Shown here one piece after another: positions 6,334 to 13,980 of a DNA stretch of 14,836 bases (position 1 is the stretch's first letter; each line of letters begins with the position of its first letter). The position numbers and the translations under genes are program-made. The stretch is from Chitinophagales bacterium (GTDB taxonomy: Bacteria; Bacteroidota; Bacteroidia; Chitinophagales; Chitinophagaceae), in NCBI GenBank assembly GCA_025355935.1, contig JANXYS010000015.1:1-14836 (forward strand). The letters run 5' to 3'. Below the pieces are notes generated by a model that made no database searches, was not told the origin of the DNA, and saw only the letters and a program-made list of their open reading frames with translations.

Positions 6334-9258
6334 ATGAAAAAATTACTATTCCTTATTTTATTTATGCCAGTAACGCTTTTTGCCCAGCTCAACGGGTCAG
6401 TACTTTTAAGTGGCCAGGTGCTCGGTGAAACGCATGAGCCTGTGGCATTCGCAAGTGTATCTGTGAAAGGCGCCAGCGGAGGAACCATCAGCGATTCTCT
6501 TGGAAGATTTTCCCTGGTTGTTAATCAAAAATTTCCCTTCAAACTAATTATCTCCTCGGTAGGCTTTTCCCCCTACGAAATTGCAATACAAAATGCGAAT
6601 TCAAGATTGGCTATTCAGCTTACGAGTCAAACCTTTCTTGCAAATGAGGTAGTAGTAACTGCAAGCCGCACTTCAGAAAAAATTCTGAGGTCGCCGGTTA
6701 GCATTGAAAAACTTGATATAAAATCACTCAAGGAAACGCCTGCAGCTTCTTTCTACGATGCATTAGGCAATGTAAAAGGTGTGCAGCTTACGACGTCGTC
6801 AATAACTTTTAAGGTGCCTAATACACGGGGTTTTAATATCCCAAATAATTTTAGATTTATGCAGCTGGTGGATGGAATTGACATGCAGGCCGCTACGCTT
6901 GGGGTGCCATTGGGAAATGCAATTGGTCCCACAGAACTCGATATCCAAAGTATAGAAGTGACGCCGGGTGCAGCTTCTGCCTTATACGGCATGAATGCTA
7001 TAAACGGTATGTCAAATTTGCTAACAAAGAATCCGTTTACCACCGAGGGGCTTAGTTTCTTTCATCGGACCGGTGTTAATCACGTAGATGGAGTCGATCA
7101 CGCGCCCGCACTACTTACTGAGACTGCTATACGCTACGCAAAGGCCTGGAAGGATAAACTTGCTTTAAAATTTAACCTTGGGTATCTCCAGGGTACCGAC
7201 TGGATCTCAAATAGCAGGTTTGATCAAAATCCGAATAATAAAAATACTGCTAACCCTGCTTACCCCGTATTAAACGGGGAAAACAATATTGTTTTCGACG
7301 GTTGGAATAAATACGGCGATGACGCTCTTGCAGGCAGCAATACGGTATCAATAACAGGTCTAAAAATTGATGGACAAAAAAACAGGACTCTAACGGTAGG
7401 AAGGACGGGGTATTGGGAAAAAGACCTTGTAGATCCGAAAGTTGATAATCTAAAATTTGACGCGACTATGGTGTACAAATTTAATGCTAACAGCCAGCTT
7501 ACTTATTCATACCGGGTAGGGAAGATGGATGGGGTGTTTCAGCGTGGGAATAAGATTAAGCTTGATAACGTCGTTGTACAAAACCATCAACTTGAATTTA
7601 AGGGATCCAACTTCACCGTTAAAGCATATACGTCGCGCGAAAATTCAGGCGACTCATATAACGTAAAGCCACTCGCAGACAATCTCGACCTATATTCCGG
7701 GGGAAGTGCTTCAGTTTGGGCAGCTAAATATAAATCAGCACTAAATGCATTCGTTGTGGGAAAAGGGGATAGTAGCCTTAGGTCCGAAACGCTTGCCGAG
7801 GCTAACAGGTATGCCCGCCAGCAGGCAGATGCAGGCCGGGTTATCCCAGGTACTGCAAGGTTTAATGCCGTAAGGGATTCTATCATCCATATAAATAACT
7901 GGGATATTAAATCTTCCACAATTCCGAATGCACCGTCAACCGGGGGTGCAGCCCTAATTCAAAAAAGTAACTTGTATCATCTTGAAGGACAACTTGACTT
8001 GTCCGATAAAGTGAAGTTTGCAAAACTTTTGGTGGGTGCAGATGCGAGGGTGTATGAACTTATTCCCGACGGGAACAATTTTGTCGACTTTAAACGACCT
8101 ATTGCCCAAAGAAATATTGCCATGGCTAATGGCAGTTACGGAGCCAACACCTACTATAAAAAATTCGGTTCTTTTGCACAGCTCACTAAAACATTCTTTG
8201 AGGAGAAGTTGAAGTTATGGGCATCCCTTCGGGCCGACTACAATCCTGAATTTACGTTAAAGTTCACGCCTCGTGTGGCTGCCGTTTACACCTACAAGGA
8301 GAAACATAATTTCCGGTTTACATTCCAGCAAGGATACCGGTTTCCTGCCTTATTTGAAGCTTTATCTTACGTAAATAATGGTAGAGTAAAACGTGTAGGG
8401 ATTTTGCCAATCATAGATGAAGGGCTTGGATACCGCAAAAATAGCTATACGCAATCATCGGTCGCTGCATTCAACGCCGCGGTTAAAAAAGCAGGTAACT
8501 CAGATTCAGCCGCTCTCGCTAATAGGTCATTACTAAAGTTAGGGAACCTGCCCGATGGGCGACCCGAGGGCATTAATTCTTTCGAAGTTGGTTATAAGGC
8601 GGTTTTGTTTAATAACAAGTTCTTTGTCGATATCGATGCATATACTAACGTTTATGACGGGTTTCTTGGACAGGTGCAGGTGTATGTTCCGATTGCTGAA
8701 AAAGTAGGTTCCGATGCGGCGGTGATATCCATGGTAGATCGAAACAGGGATGCTACCGTTGCCAACGCCGGAAATTCGGCAAGTAAAGGCCAGGAGCGAT
8801 ATCGCGTATATACGAACGCGAAAAATAAGTATACTACCTACGGTTCTTCACTTGGCCTAACGTATAATTTCTACAAGACTTTTACCATTTCAGGAAACTT
8901 CAATTACAATGATATAAAAAGCAATAAGTCGCCCGATTTGTTTATCACTGGATTTAACACCCCTAAATTCACCTCGAATCTCTCTATCGGAAATAGGGCG
9001 GTAACCAGAAACGCAGGCTTTAATATCGTATGGAAATGGCAGGACAGTTTCACGTGGGAGAGCCCGCTGGTAACCGGGAGAGTTCAGGCAATAAATAATG
9101 TTGATGCCCAGATTACGTATAGGATATCTGCAGCTAAAACAACTATAAAACTAGGAGGTACTAATGTTCTTAACAGCAGGAGGTTTCAATATGCTGGCGG
9201 TCCAACAATAGGTGCTTTGTATTATGCTGCAATCACGATCGACGGACTCTTAAAATAA
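6334..9258 (+). CDS. TonB-dependent outer-membrane receptor with CarboxypepD_reg-like N-terminal domain
   Basis: A 974-residue receptor that would import a substrate across the outer membrane using TonB/ExbBD energy. In order: signal peptide (MKKLLFLILFMPVTLFAQ, residues 1-18), a CarboxypepD_reg-like beta-sandwich (about 26-100; GQVLGETHEPVAFASVSVKG, then DSLGRFSL), a TonB-box-like EVVVTASR (105-112), a plug domain (about 115-235; LVDGIDMQ, IQSIEVTPGAASALYG) and a long beta-barrel to the C-terminus. The final strand ends IDGLLK rather than in an aromatic residue. No SusD-like lipoprotein follows, so it is not a standard SusC/SusD glycan pair. The substrate is unknown. The operator-like site upstream and the neighbouring sulfur genes suggest a sulfur-containing compound, or anything needed under sulfur limitation. 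This is inference. Confidence 0.93.
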   Translation: MKKLLFLILFMPVTLFAQLNGSVLLSGQVLGETHEPVAFASVSVKGASGGTISDSLGRFSLVVNQKFPFKLIISSVGFSPYEIAIQNANSRLAIQLTSQTFLANEVVVTASRTSEKILRSPVSIEKLDIKSLKETPAASFYDALGNVKGVQLTTSSITFKVPNTRGFNIPNNFRFMQLVDGIDMQAATLGVPLGNAIGPTELDIQSIEVTPGAASALYGMNAINGMSNLLTKNPFTTEGLSFFHRTGVNHVDGVDHAPALLTETAIRYAKAWKDKLALKFNLGYLQGTDWISNSRFDQNPNNKNTANPAYPVLNGENNIVFDGWNKYGDDALAGSNTVSITGLKIDGQKNRTLTVGRTGYWEKDLVDPKVDNLKFDATMVYKFNANSQLTYSYRVGKMDGVFQRGNKIKLDNVVVQNHQLEFKGSNFTVKAYTSRENSGDSYNVKPLADNLDLYSGGSASVWAAKYKSALNAFVVGKGDSSLRSETLAEANRYARQQADAGRVIPGTARFNAVRDSIIHINNWDIKSSTIPNAPSTGGAALIQKSNLYHLEGQLDLSDKVKFAKLLVGADARVYELIPDGNNFVDFKRPIAQRNIAMANGSYGANTYYKKFGSFAQLTKTFFEEKLKLWASLRADYNPEFTLKFTPRVAAVYTYKEKHNFRFTFQQGYRFPALFEALSYVNNGRVKRVGILPIIDEGLGYRKNSYTQSSVAAFNAAVKKAGNSDSAALANRSLLKLGNLPDGRPEGINSFEVGYKAVLFNNKFFVDIDAYTNVYDGFLGQVQVYVPIAEKVGSDAAVISMVDRNRDATVANAGNSASKGQERYRVYTNAKNKYTTYGSSLGLTYNFYKTFTISGNFNYNDIKSNKSPDLFITGFNTPKFTSNLSIGNRAVTRNAGFNIVWKWQDSFTWESPLVTGRVQAINNVDAQITYRISAAKTTIKLGGTNVLNSRRFQYAGGPTIGALYYAAITIDGLLK

Positions 9259-9264
9259 TAAGGA

Positions 9265-9282
9265 GGGATGTGTAAACATCCC
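9265..9282 (+). terminator. Short perfect hairpin after the TonB receptor gene
   Basis: GGGATGT (9265-9271), loop GTAA, ACATCCC (9276-9282): a perfect 7-bp stem starting six bases after the receptor stop. There is no T-run after it, so it may be a processing or mRNA-stabilising hairpin, or a weak terminator. It ends five bases before the tRNA-like gene. Confidence 0.45.
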
Positions 9283-9287
9283 ATTAC

Positions 9288-9358
9288 AGCCACGTGACCG
9301 AGCGGCTAGGTTAAAGTCTGCAAAACTTTTTACGATGGTTCGAACCCATCGGTGGCGT
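9288..9358 (+). tRNA. tRNA-Cys (GCA), with mismatched acceptor-stem ends; possibly degenerate
   Basis: Cloverleaf parts by position: acceptor 5' strand AGCCACG (9288-9294), U8 and G9, D-arm ACC/GGT (9297-9311), anticodon stem AAAGT/ACTTT (9313-9329, perfect) with loop CTGCAAA and anticodon GCA (9320-9322), variable TTAC, T-arm GATGG/CCATC with loop TTCGAAC (9334-9350), acceptor 3' strand GGTGGCG (9351-9357), discriminator T (9358). U73 and anticodon GCA are the main identity marks for cysteinyl-tRNA synthetase. The acceptor has only five inner pairs; 1-72 is A-G and 7-66 is G-G. The CCA tail is not encoded (CAG follows). It could be a functional but unusual tRNA-Cys or a decaying second copy. 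No promoter of its own was found. Confidence 0.78.
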
Positions 9359-9460
9359 CAGAATAATGCAACTCACCCAAAATAATAAATTCAGGAAGAA
9401 CGTCAAATCTCATATTTTTACGCAGCCGATTTATGATCATTGCCTAAAAATCTACGCAGA

Positions 9461-11185
9461 ATGAAGCAATTTAACGTTACGCTCGCCATTGCAGTTCTGG
9501 CAACGTTTTCTCTAAAATTTTGCGATGCTCAAAATATAAGCGATACTGCGCGTAAATGGTGGAAAGAGGCCATCATTTACCAACTATATCCGAGAAGCTT
9601 CAAAGATAGTGATGGCGATGGTATCGGTGATCTGAAAGGCATAACTTCTAAGCTGGATTACCTTAGAAGCCTTGGGATAACTGCTATTTGGCTAAACCCT
9701 ATCTATAGTTCACCAAACGATGATAATGGCTACGACGTAAGTGATTATCGTAGCATTATGAAGGATTTTGGCACAATGGCCGATTTCGACTCGCTTCTTT
9801 CAGGCATGCATAGACGCGGGATAAAACTCGTTATGGACCTGGTTGTAAATCATAGCAGCGACGAGCATGAATGGTTTAAACAAAGCCGTAGTTCGCGATC
9901 AAACCCCTATCGAAATTATTACCATTGGTGGAATGCAGAAAATGGCAAGCCTCCCTATAGGTTCAGCCTGTTCGACATTAACCACGACGCATGGAAGTAC
10001 GATTCGCTTACCAACGCCTACTATTTGCATTATTTTTCAAAGAAACAACCCGACCTTAATTGGGAAAATCCGAAACTTCGCTCTGAGGTTTATGACATCA
10101 TGAAATTTTGGAGTAAAAAGGGCATCGATGGATTTCGTCTTGACGCATTCCAGTTTGCCGCAAAGGATACTACATGGCCTTCTTTTCCGGTTGGCTTCGA
10201 GAAAAACTTCGTGAAGTATTATGCCATGCAGGGCAATATACATGGCTATCTCCGTGAAATGAACGAACAAGTGCTTAGTAAATTTGATGTGATGAGCGTA
10301 GCTGAGGGTGCCGGTAATTCATTTGAGGACGCACATAACCTGGTAGATGCAAATCGGCACGAACTAGAAATCGCTTATGCTTTCGACGCAGTTGATATCG
10401 CAAAACAGGGGGGCTATAGTTTGCTTCACCTTAAGGAAGTTTTTTCCCGGTGGGATAGTGCCTTTGCAGAAAGCGGATGGCTATCGGTTTTTTTAGCAAA
10501 TCATGACCAGGCAAGGCTAGTAAGCAGGTTCGGAAACGATAGCGAGCCTTTTAGAACATTGTCTTCCAAGATGCTGACAACCTTTATCATGACGATGCGG
10601 GGTACAGCATTCTATTACAATGGCGATGAACTCGGAATGACAAACGCAGGCTTCAAAAATATTAGCGACTATAAAGATATGCCGCTATTAAATGAATACC
10701 AGCATCAGCAAGCATTGCATACTGATCTTAATGTCTTTTTACAGAAAGCCGCATTCGAGAGCAGGGATAATAGCCGAACCCCTTTTCAGTGGGATGCCTC
10801 TGCGAATTCGGGTTTTACTTCAGGCACACCCTGGTTAAAAATAAATTCAAATTATAAAACTATAAACGTCGCTTCACAACAGAAAGATCCTAACTCACCG
10901 CTGAATTACTTTCGCAGAATAACAGCGCTTAGGGCCTCAAATCCAGTATTAGTATACGGTAAATATGAGATACTGGATAAAACTAACCCTGACGTATATG
11001 CCTACACGCGGGAACTCAATAATACCAGGTGGCTGATTTTGCTCAACTTTCGTGCTGTACCATCCACTTATTCAATACCATTTGGTATCGCATCCGGAAC
11101 TTTAATGTCTTGCAATTATACTAAAGCTTCATTAAACGGACAATTAAGGCCTTATGAGGCATCAGTATATAAACTTACAAAGTAA
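9461..11185 (+). CDS. Secreted GH13 alpha-glucosidase / alpha-amylase-family glycoside hydrolase
   Basis: A 574-residue glycoside hydrolase family 13 enzyme, most like oligo-1,6-glucosidases and alpha-glucosidases that cleave alpha-linked glucose from malto-oligosaccharides. The conserved GH13 regions are all present: DLVVNH (126-131), GFRLDAF with nucleophile D228, SVAEG with acid/base E282, and ANHDQAR with stabilising D349. QPDLNW, and EAIIYQLYPRSFKDSDGDGI near the N-terminus, are typical of the group. Start ATG 9461 opens a hydrophobic signal peptide (residues 1-23, ending CDA before Q24); the C lacks a proper lipobox, so periplasmic or secreted rather than lipoprotein. A frame from TTG 9440 would only add seven charged residues in front of the signal. 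TATTTTTA (9413-9420) is a possible -7 element. No sugar-utilisation genes adjoin it. Confidence 0.9.
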   Translation: MKQFNVTLAIAVLATFSLKFCDAQNISDTARKWWKEAIIYQLYPRSFKDSDGDGIGDLKGITSKLDYLRSLGITAIWLNPIYSSPNDDNGYDVSDYRSIMKDFGTMADFDSLLSGMHRRGIKLVMDLVVNHSSDEHEWFKQSRSSRSNPYRNYYHWWNAENGKPPYRFSLFDINHDAWKYDSLTNAYYLHYFSKKQPDLNWENPKLRSEVYDIMKFWSKKGIDGFRLDAFQFAAKDTTWPSFPVGFEKNFVKYYAMQGNIHGYLREMNEQVLSKFDVMSVAEGAGNSFEDAHNLVDANRHELEIAYAFDAVDIAKQGGYSLLHLKEVFSRWDSAFAESGWLSVFLANHDQARLVSRFGNDSEPFRTLSSKMLTTFIMTMRGTAFYYNGDELGMTNAGFKNISDYKDMPLLNEYQHQQALHTDLNVFLQKAAFESRDNSRTPFQWDASANSGFTSGTPWLKINSNYKTINVASQQKDPNSPLNYFRRITALRASNPVLVYGKYEILDKTNPDVYAYTRELNNTRWLILLNFRAVPSTYSIPFGIASGTLMSCNYTKASLNGQLRPYEASVYKLTK

Positions 11186-11216
11186 GGGAGTTAATGGAAT
11201 GCAGGTGCAGGATAAA

Positions 11217-12260
11217 TCAGATCATCGCTCCATATCCAAGCAAAATGCTACCTCCTAAAAATTCTGAAAGATGTTGAGATATTATTTTAGATTCTACCAT
11301 AAATCCATCATGCCCATAGTCGGAATCTATTTCTATTAATTGGGAATCAGGAATATGGTCCGCCAGGAAATGCTGCTCAATTAAGGGGCATAAAATATCA
11401 CTGCTGATACCAATGATAAGCGTTCTCTGGGAAATTGTATGTAAAATTTCCGCTAGTTTTTTGTCCCTTCCCCTTGTAAGCTGGTGACTATCCATACTTT
11501 TTGTAAGCATCCAATAGCTGCATGCATTAAATCGCTGGGCAAGTTTATCTCCCTGGTATTTTATGTATTCTGCTGCTTTGAAGCCATCTATCTTTTCACA
11601 ATCTTCATCAGATTGTTGCTTAACCATAATTCCGTAATTACGATACGTTAGCATGCCGATGGCTCGGGCTGCCTTAAGTCCGTTTGCACCAGCAGAAGGA
11701 TATCGCTGCTTCCATGATTCATCTGCCTCAATGGCCATCCGCTGGGAAGCGTGAACTGCAATTCCCCAAGCGCTTTCTGAAGCTGATGTTGCAAGTAAAA
11801 ATAGTTGGTCAATCGCCGCCGGCTCTATGATACACCATTCCAAGGCCTGGTATCCTCCCATACTTCCTCCAATCAGGAGCCTGATCTTGTGTAAACCAAG
11901 ATGTTTCCTTAAAAGGATATGTGCATTTACCATATCCCGTATGGTAACCTGCGGAAACGAATGATAATAGAGTTCTTCTGTGGCGGGATCAATATTTAAT
12001 GGGCCGCTGGTTCCATAGCATGAGCCTAAAATATTTGCGCAAACAATGAAATGCCTGTCGGGATCAATTACAGCACCATCGCCTACAACTCCCGGCCACC
12101 AGTGGGTGACATCTGAATTGGCTGTAAGGGCATGACAAATCCATACAATATTGGAAGCATCATCGTTAATACTACCGAAAGTGCTGTAGGCGATTTCGAG
12201 GTGCCCGAGCGATTCGCCTGACTCCAGTAAAAAAGGTCCGATGTGAGTGTAAAGCTTCAT
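11217..12260 (-). CDS. metX: Homoserine O-acetyltransferase
   Basis: A 347-residue alpha/beta-hydrolase-fold enzyme that transfers the acetyl group of acetyl-CoA to L-homoserine, the activation step of methionine synthesis by direct sulfhydrylation. The nucleophile elbow GGSMGG gives S133; D288 (ISSDILCPL) and H317 (YGHDGF) complete the triad. CHALTANSDVTHWW (42-55) and NILGSCYGTSGP (76-87) are MetX signatures. Acetyl rather than succinyl specificity is inferred from the family, not shown here. The product is used by MetZ, encoded just across the divergent intergenic region. The 3' end faces the GH13 gene at 31 bp with no clear terminator between them. No upstream riboswitch would fit. Confidence 0.94.
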   Translation of the reverse strand: MKLYTHIGPFLLESGESLGHLEIAYSTFGSINDDASNIVWICHALTANSDVTHWWPGVVGDGAVIDPDRHFIVCANILGSCYGTSGPLNIDPATEELYYHSFPQVTIRDMVNAHILLRKHLGLHKIRLLIGGSMGGYQALEWCIIEPAAIDQLFLLATSASESAWGIAVHASQRMAIEADESWKQRYPSAGANGLKAARAIGMLTYRNYGIMVKQQSDEDCEKIDGFKAAEYIKYQGDKLAQRFNACSYWMLTKSMDSHQLTRGRDKKLAEILHTISQRTLIIGISSDILCPLIEQHFLADHIPDSQLIEIDSDYGHDGFMVESKIISQHLSEFLGGSILLGYGAMI

Positions 12261-12326
12261 TTATTTTAAAGGTTTCCGATGTGCAAAGTAACGGCATGCA
12301 TGAATTACATTTGCAAAAAGATCTGC
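12261..12326. promoter_or_regulatory. Compact divergent promoter region between metX and the OsmC/metZ unit
   Basis: Rightward, TACATTTG (12306-12313) is a perfect match to the Bacteroidota -7 consensus TAnnTTTG, 13 nt before the ATG at 12327, leaving a very short leader. Leftward, TTACTTTG on the minus strand (12291-12284) is a one-mismatch -7 element 23 nt from the metX start, with TTTTTG on the minus strand (about 12318-12313) as a possible -33. The rightward -7 thus abuts the leftward -33, so the two directions may compete. No copy of the TCTACTAA operator is present. Confidence 0.5.
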
Positions 12327-12749
12327 ATGATTAAAATTGAACTCGATCTTGTAAACGGACCATATGGTTTTGAAGCACGGGATGCAAATGAACACATAGT
12401 AAAAATTGACGCTGCTGAAAGTATGGGGGGCCTTGGTTTTGGTGTGCGGCCAATGCAATTGTTGCTGATGGGACTTGGTGGGTGCACTGGGATCGATATC
12501 ATTTCTATTTTAAAGAAACAAAGGATTATTGTGGAGAATTTCTCCATCAAAATGACAGGAGAGCGGGAAGCAGGTACGGAACCCTCTTTATGGTCAAAAA
12601 TCCATCTTGAGTTCCTTGTAAAAGCTAATGTAGATTCTCAAAAGCTGAAAAAAGCCTGTGCTTTATCAATGGAAAAATATTGCTCAGTTGCAGCAACATT
12701 ACGGCCGGGTGGTACAGTTATAACCTGGGAAGCACAATTGGTAAACTAA
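12327..12749 (+). CDS. OsmC/Ohr-family protein
   Basis: A 140-residue protein of the OsmC superfamily, whose studied members reduce organic hydroperoxides with a pair of reactive cysteines. The expected cysteines are visible: C53 in LGGCTGIDI on the long helix and C119 in EKYCSVAATL; C111 is additional. RPMQLLLMGLGGC is the family's (R/T)P.. LLL..LGGC segment. It is closer to the small YhfA-like branch than to classical Ohr. The start is ATG 12327 because family similarity begins at MIKIELDL and a strong -7 element lies just upstream. Earlier in-frame ATGs (12279, 12300) would lie in the promoter. It precedes metZ by 19 nt and is probably cotranscribed, which suggests a redox or sulfur-transfer job tied to homocysteine synthesis. 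This is inference. Confidence 0.88.
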   Translation: MIKIELDLVNGPYGFEARDANEHIVKIDAAESMGGLGFGVRPMQLLLMGLGGCTGIDIISILKKQRIIVENFSIKMTGEREAGTEPSLWSKIHLEFLVKANVDSQKLKKACALSMEKYCSVAATLRPGGTVITWEAQLVN

Positions 12750-12768
12750 TGTTCAAAATAATTTCTCT

Positions 12769-13941
12769 ATGGCTCAACACCCTATAACTAAAGCAATTCG
12801 TATACAAACAGATCGCACAAATGAAATGGAGAACTCAACTCCACTTTTTTTGACAAGTAGTTTTTGTTTTGATAATGCTGAAGAAATGCGGGCTGCATTT
12901 GCTGATGAATCTAATGACAATATTTATAGCCGGTTTAGTAATCCAAACGTACAGGAATTTACAGATAAAATGGTGTCGCTCGAAGGAGCGGAAGCAGGTT
13001 TTTCTACTTCTTCGGGGATGAGTGCTGTTTTCGGATCTTTTATGGCTTTATTAAAGAAGGGCGATCATCTGCTTTCGTGCAATTCCATTTTTGGAAGCAC
13101 CCACACGGTAATTAAAAAATATCTTCCGGGCTTTGGAATTGATTATACTTATGTTTCTGCCTCGGCTAATATAGAAGAATGGGAGGCCGCCATCACGCCA
13201 AATACAAAAATGATATATCTGGAAACTCCTACAAATCCGGGATTAGATATCCTCGATCTGGACGCTCTTGGTAAACTGGCACGCAAGCGTAAAATTATTC
13301 TTAATGTTGATAATTGCTTTGCTACGCCTGTAGGCCAGCGTCCGATTGATTTCGGCGCCGATTTGGTTGTTCACTCTGCCACTAAGTGGCTCGATGGCCA
13401 AGGGAGAGTGATGGGTGGCGTGGTCGTGGGAAGAAAAGACTTAATCCATGATATTTATTTATTCTGCCGAAGTACCGGTCCCTCTCTATCTCCCTTCAAT
13501 GCATGGGTACTTAGCAAGAGCCTTGAAACACTCGACGTGCGAATGGAACGCCATGCGAAAAACGCTCTGCTAATCGCAAGGCAACTGGAGGGCCATCCTA
13601 AGCTTAGTATGGTGAGGTATCCGTTCCTTGAAAGTCATCCCCAGTTTGAAATTGCGAAACGTCAAATGACATCAGGTGGTGGTATAGTCTGTTTCGAATT
13701 AAAAGAGGGATTAGAGGCGGGGCGAAATTTTCTGGACGCTTTACAAATGCTTACTCTAACCGCGAACCTAGGTGATACCAGGAGCATTGCATCTCACCCG
13801 GCAAGTACAACACATGCAAAACTTACAGTGGAAGAACGACAGATGGTAAACATAACGCCGGGCCTTATCCGCATTTCAGTGGGCCTCGAACATTATGAAG
13901 ATATACTAGCTGATATTATGCAGGCCCTTGAAAAGTGTTGA
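12769..13941 (+). CDS. metZ: O-acetyl/O-succinylhomoserine sulfhydrylase (PLP-dependent)
   Basis: A 390-residue Cys/Met-metabolism PLP enzyme that would replace the acyl group of activated homoserine with sulfide to make homocysteine. The PLP lysine is K206 in VVHSATKWLDGQG. YSRFSNPNV (53-61), SSGMSAV, LETPTNP and VDNCFATP are family motifs. The DGQGR.MGGVV segment and GPSLSPFNAW resemble MetZ (O-succinylhomoserine sulfhydrylase) more than MetB or the longer MetY. Because metX lies next door, the natural substrate is probably O-acetylhomoserine despite the MetZ-like sequence; sequence alone does not decide. Sulfide would come from CysJI. It follows the OsmC gene by 19 nt without a promoter and converges on the pseudouridine synthase gene 39 bp away. 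Confidence 0.92.
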   Translation: MAQHPITKAIRIQTDRTNEMENSTPLFLTSSFCFDNAEEMRAAFADESNDNIYSRFSNPNVQEFTDKMVSLEGAEAGFSTSSGMSAVFGSFMALLKKGDHLLSCNSIFGSTHTVIKKYLPGFGIDYTYVSASANIEEWEAAITPNTKMIYLETPTNPGLDILDLDALGKLARKRKIILNVDNCFATPVGQRPIDFGADLVVHSATKWLDGQGRVMGGVVVGRKDLIHDIYLFCRSTGPSLSPFNAWVLSKSLETLDVRMERHAKNALLIARQLEGHPKLSMVRYPFLESHPQFEIAKRQMTSGGGIVCFELKEGLEAGRNFLDALQMLTLTANLGDTRSIASHPASTTHAKLTVEERQMVNITPGLIRISVGLEHYEDILADIMQALEKC

Positions 13942-13980
13942 ATGTAGTTGTTCAGGATCGACGAAAGCTTATTTATTTTT

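Noticed and set aside
7587..7919. Minus-strand frame of 110 codons inside the TonB receptor gene (with similar short frames elsewhere)
   Set aside because: It lies fully opposite a well-supported gene, shows no domain motif, and is explained by the codon use of the receptor gene.
6334..9258. SusC-type receptor of a glycan-utilisation locus, in view of the nearby GH13 gene
   Set aside because: No SusD-like lipoprotein or hybrid two-component regulator adjoins it, and a hairpin and tRNA separate it from the GH13 gene.
9288..9400. tRNA-anchored integrative element with att repeat
   Set aside because: No integrase, no second copy of the tRNA 3' end by eye, and the following genes are ordinary chromosomal genes.
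11186..11216. Bidirectional terminator between the convergent GH13 and metX genes
   Set aside because: No stem of useful length and no T-run can be found in the 31 bp.
12261..12326. SAM riboswitch before metX, as seen in other methionine loci
   Set aside because: Only 66 bp separate the divergent genes, and none of the SAM-riboswitch core sequences is visible.
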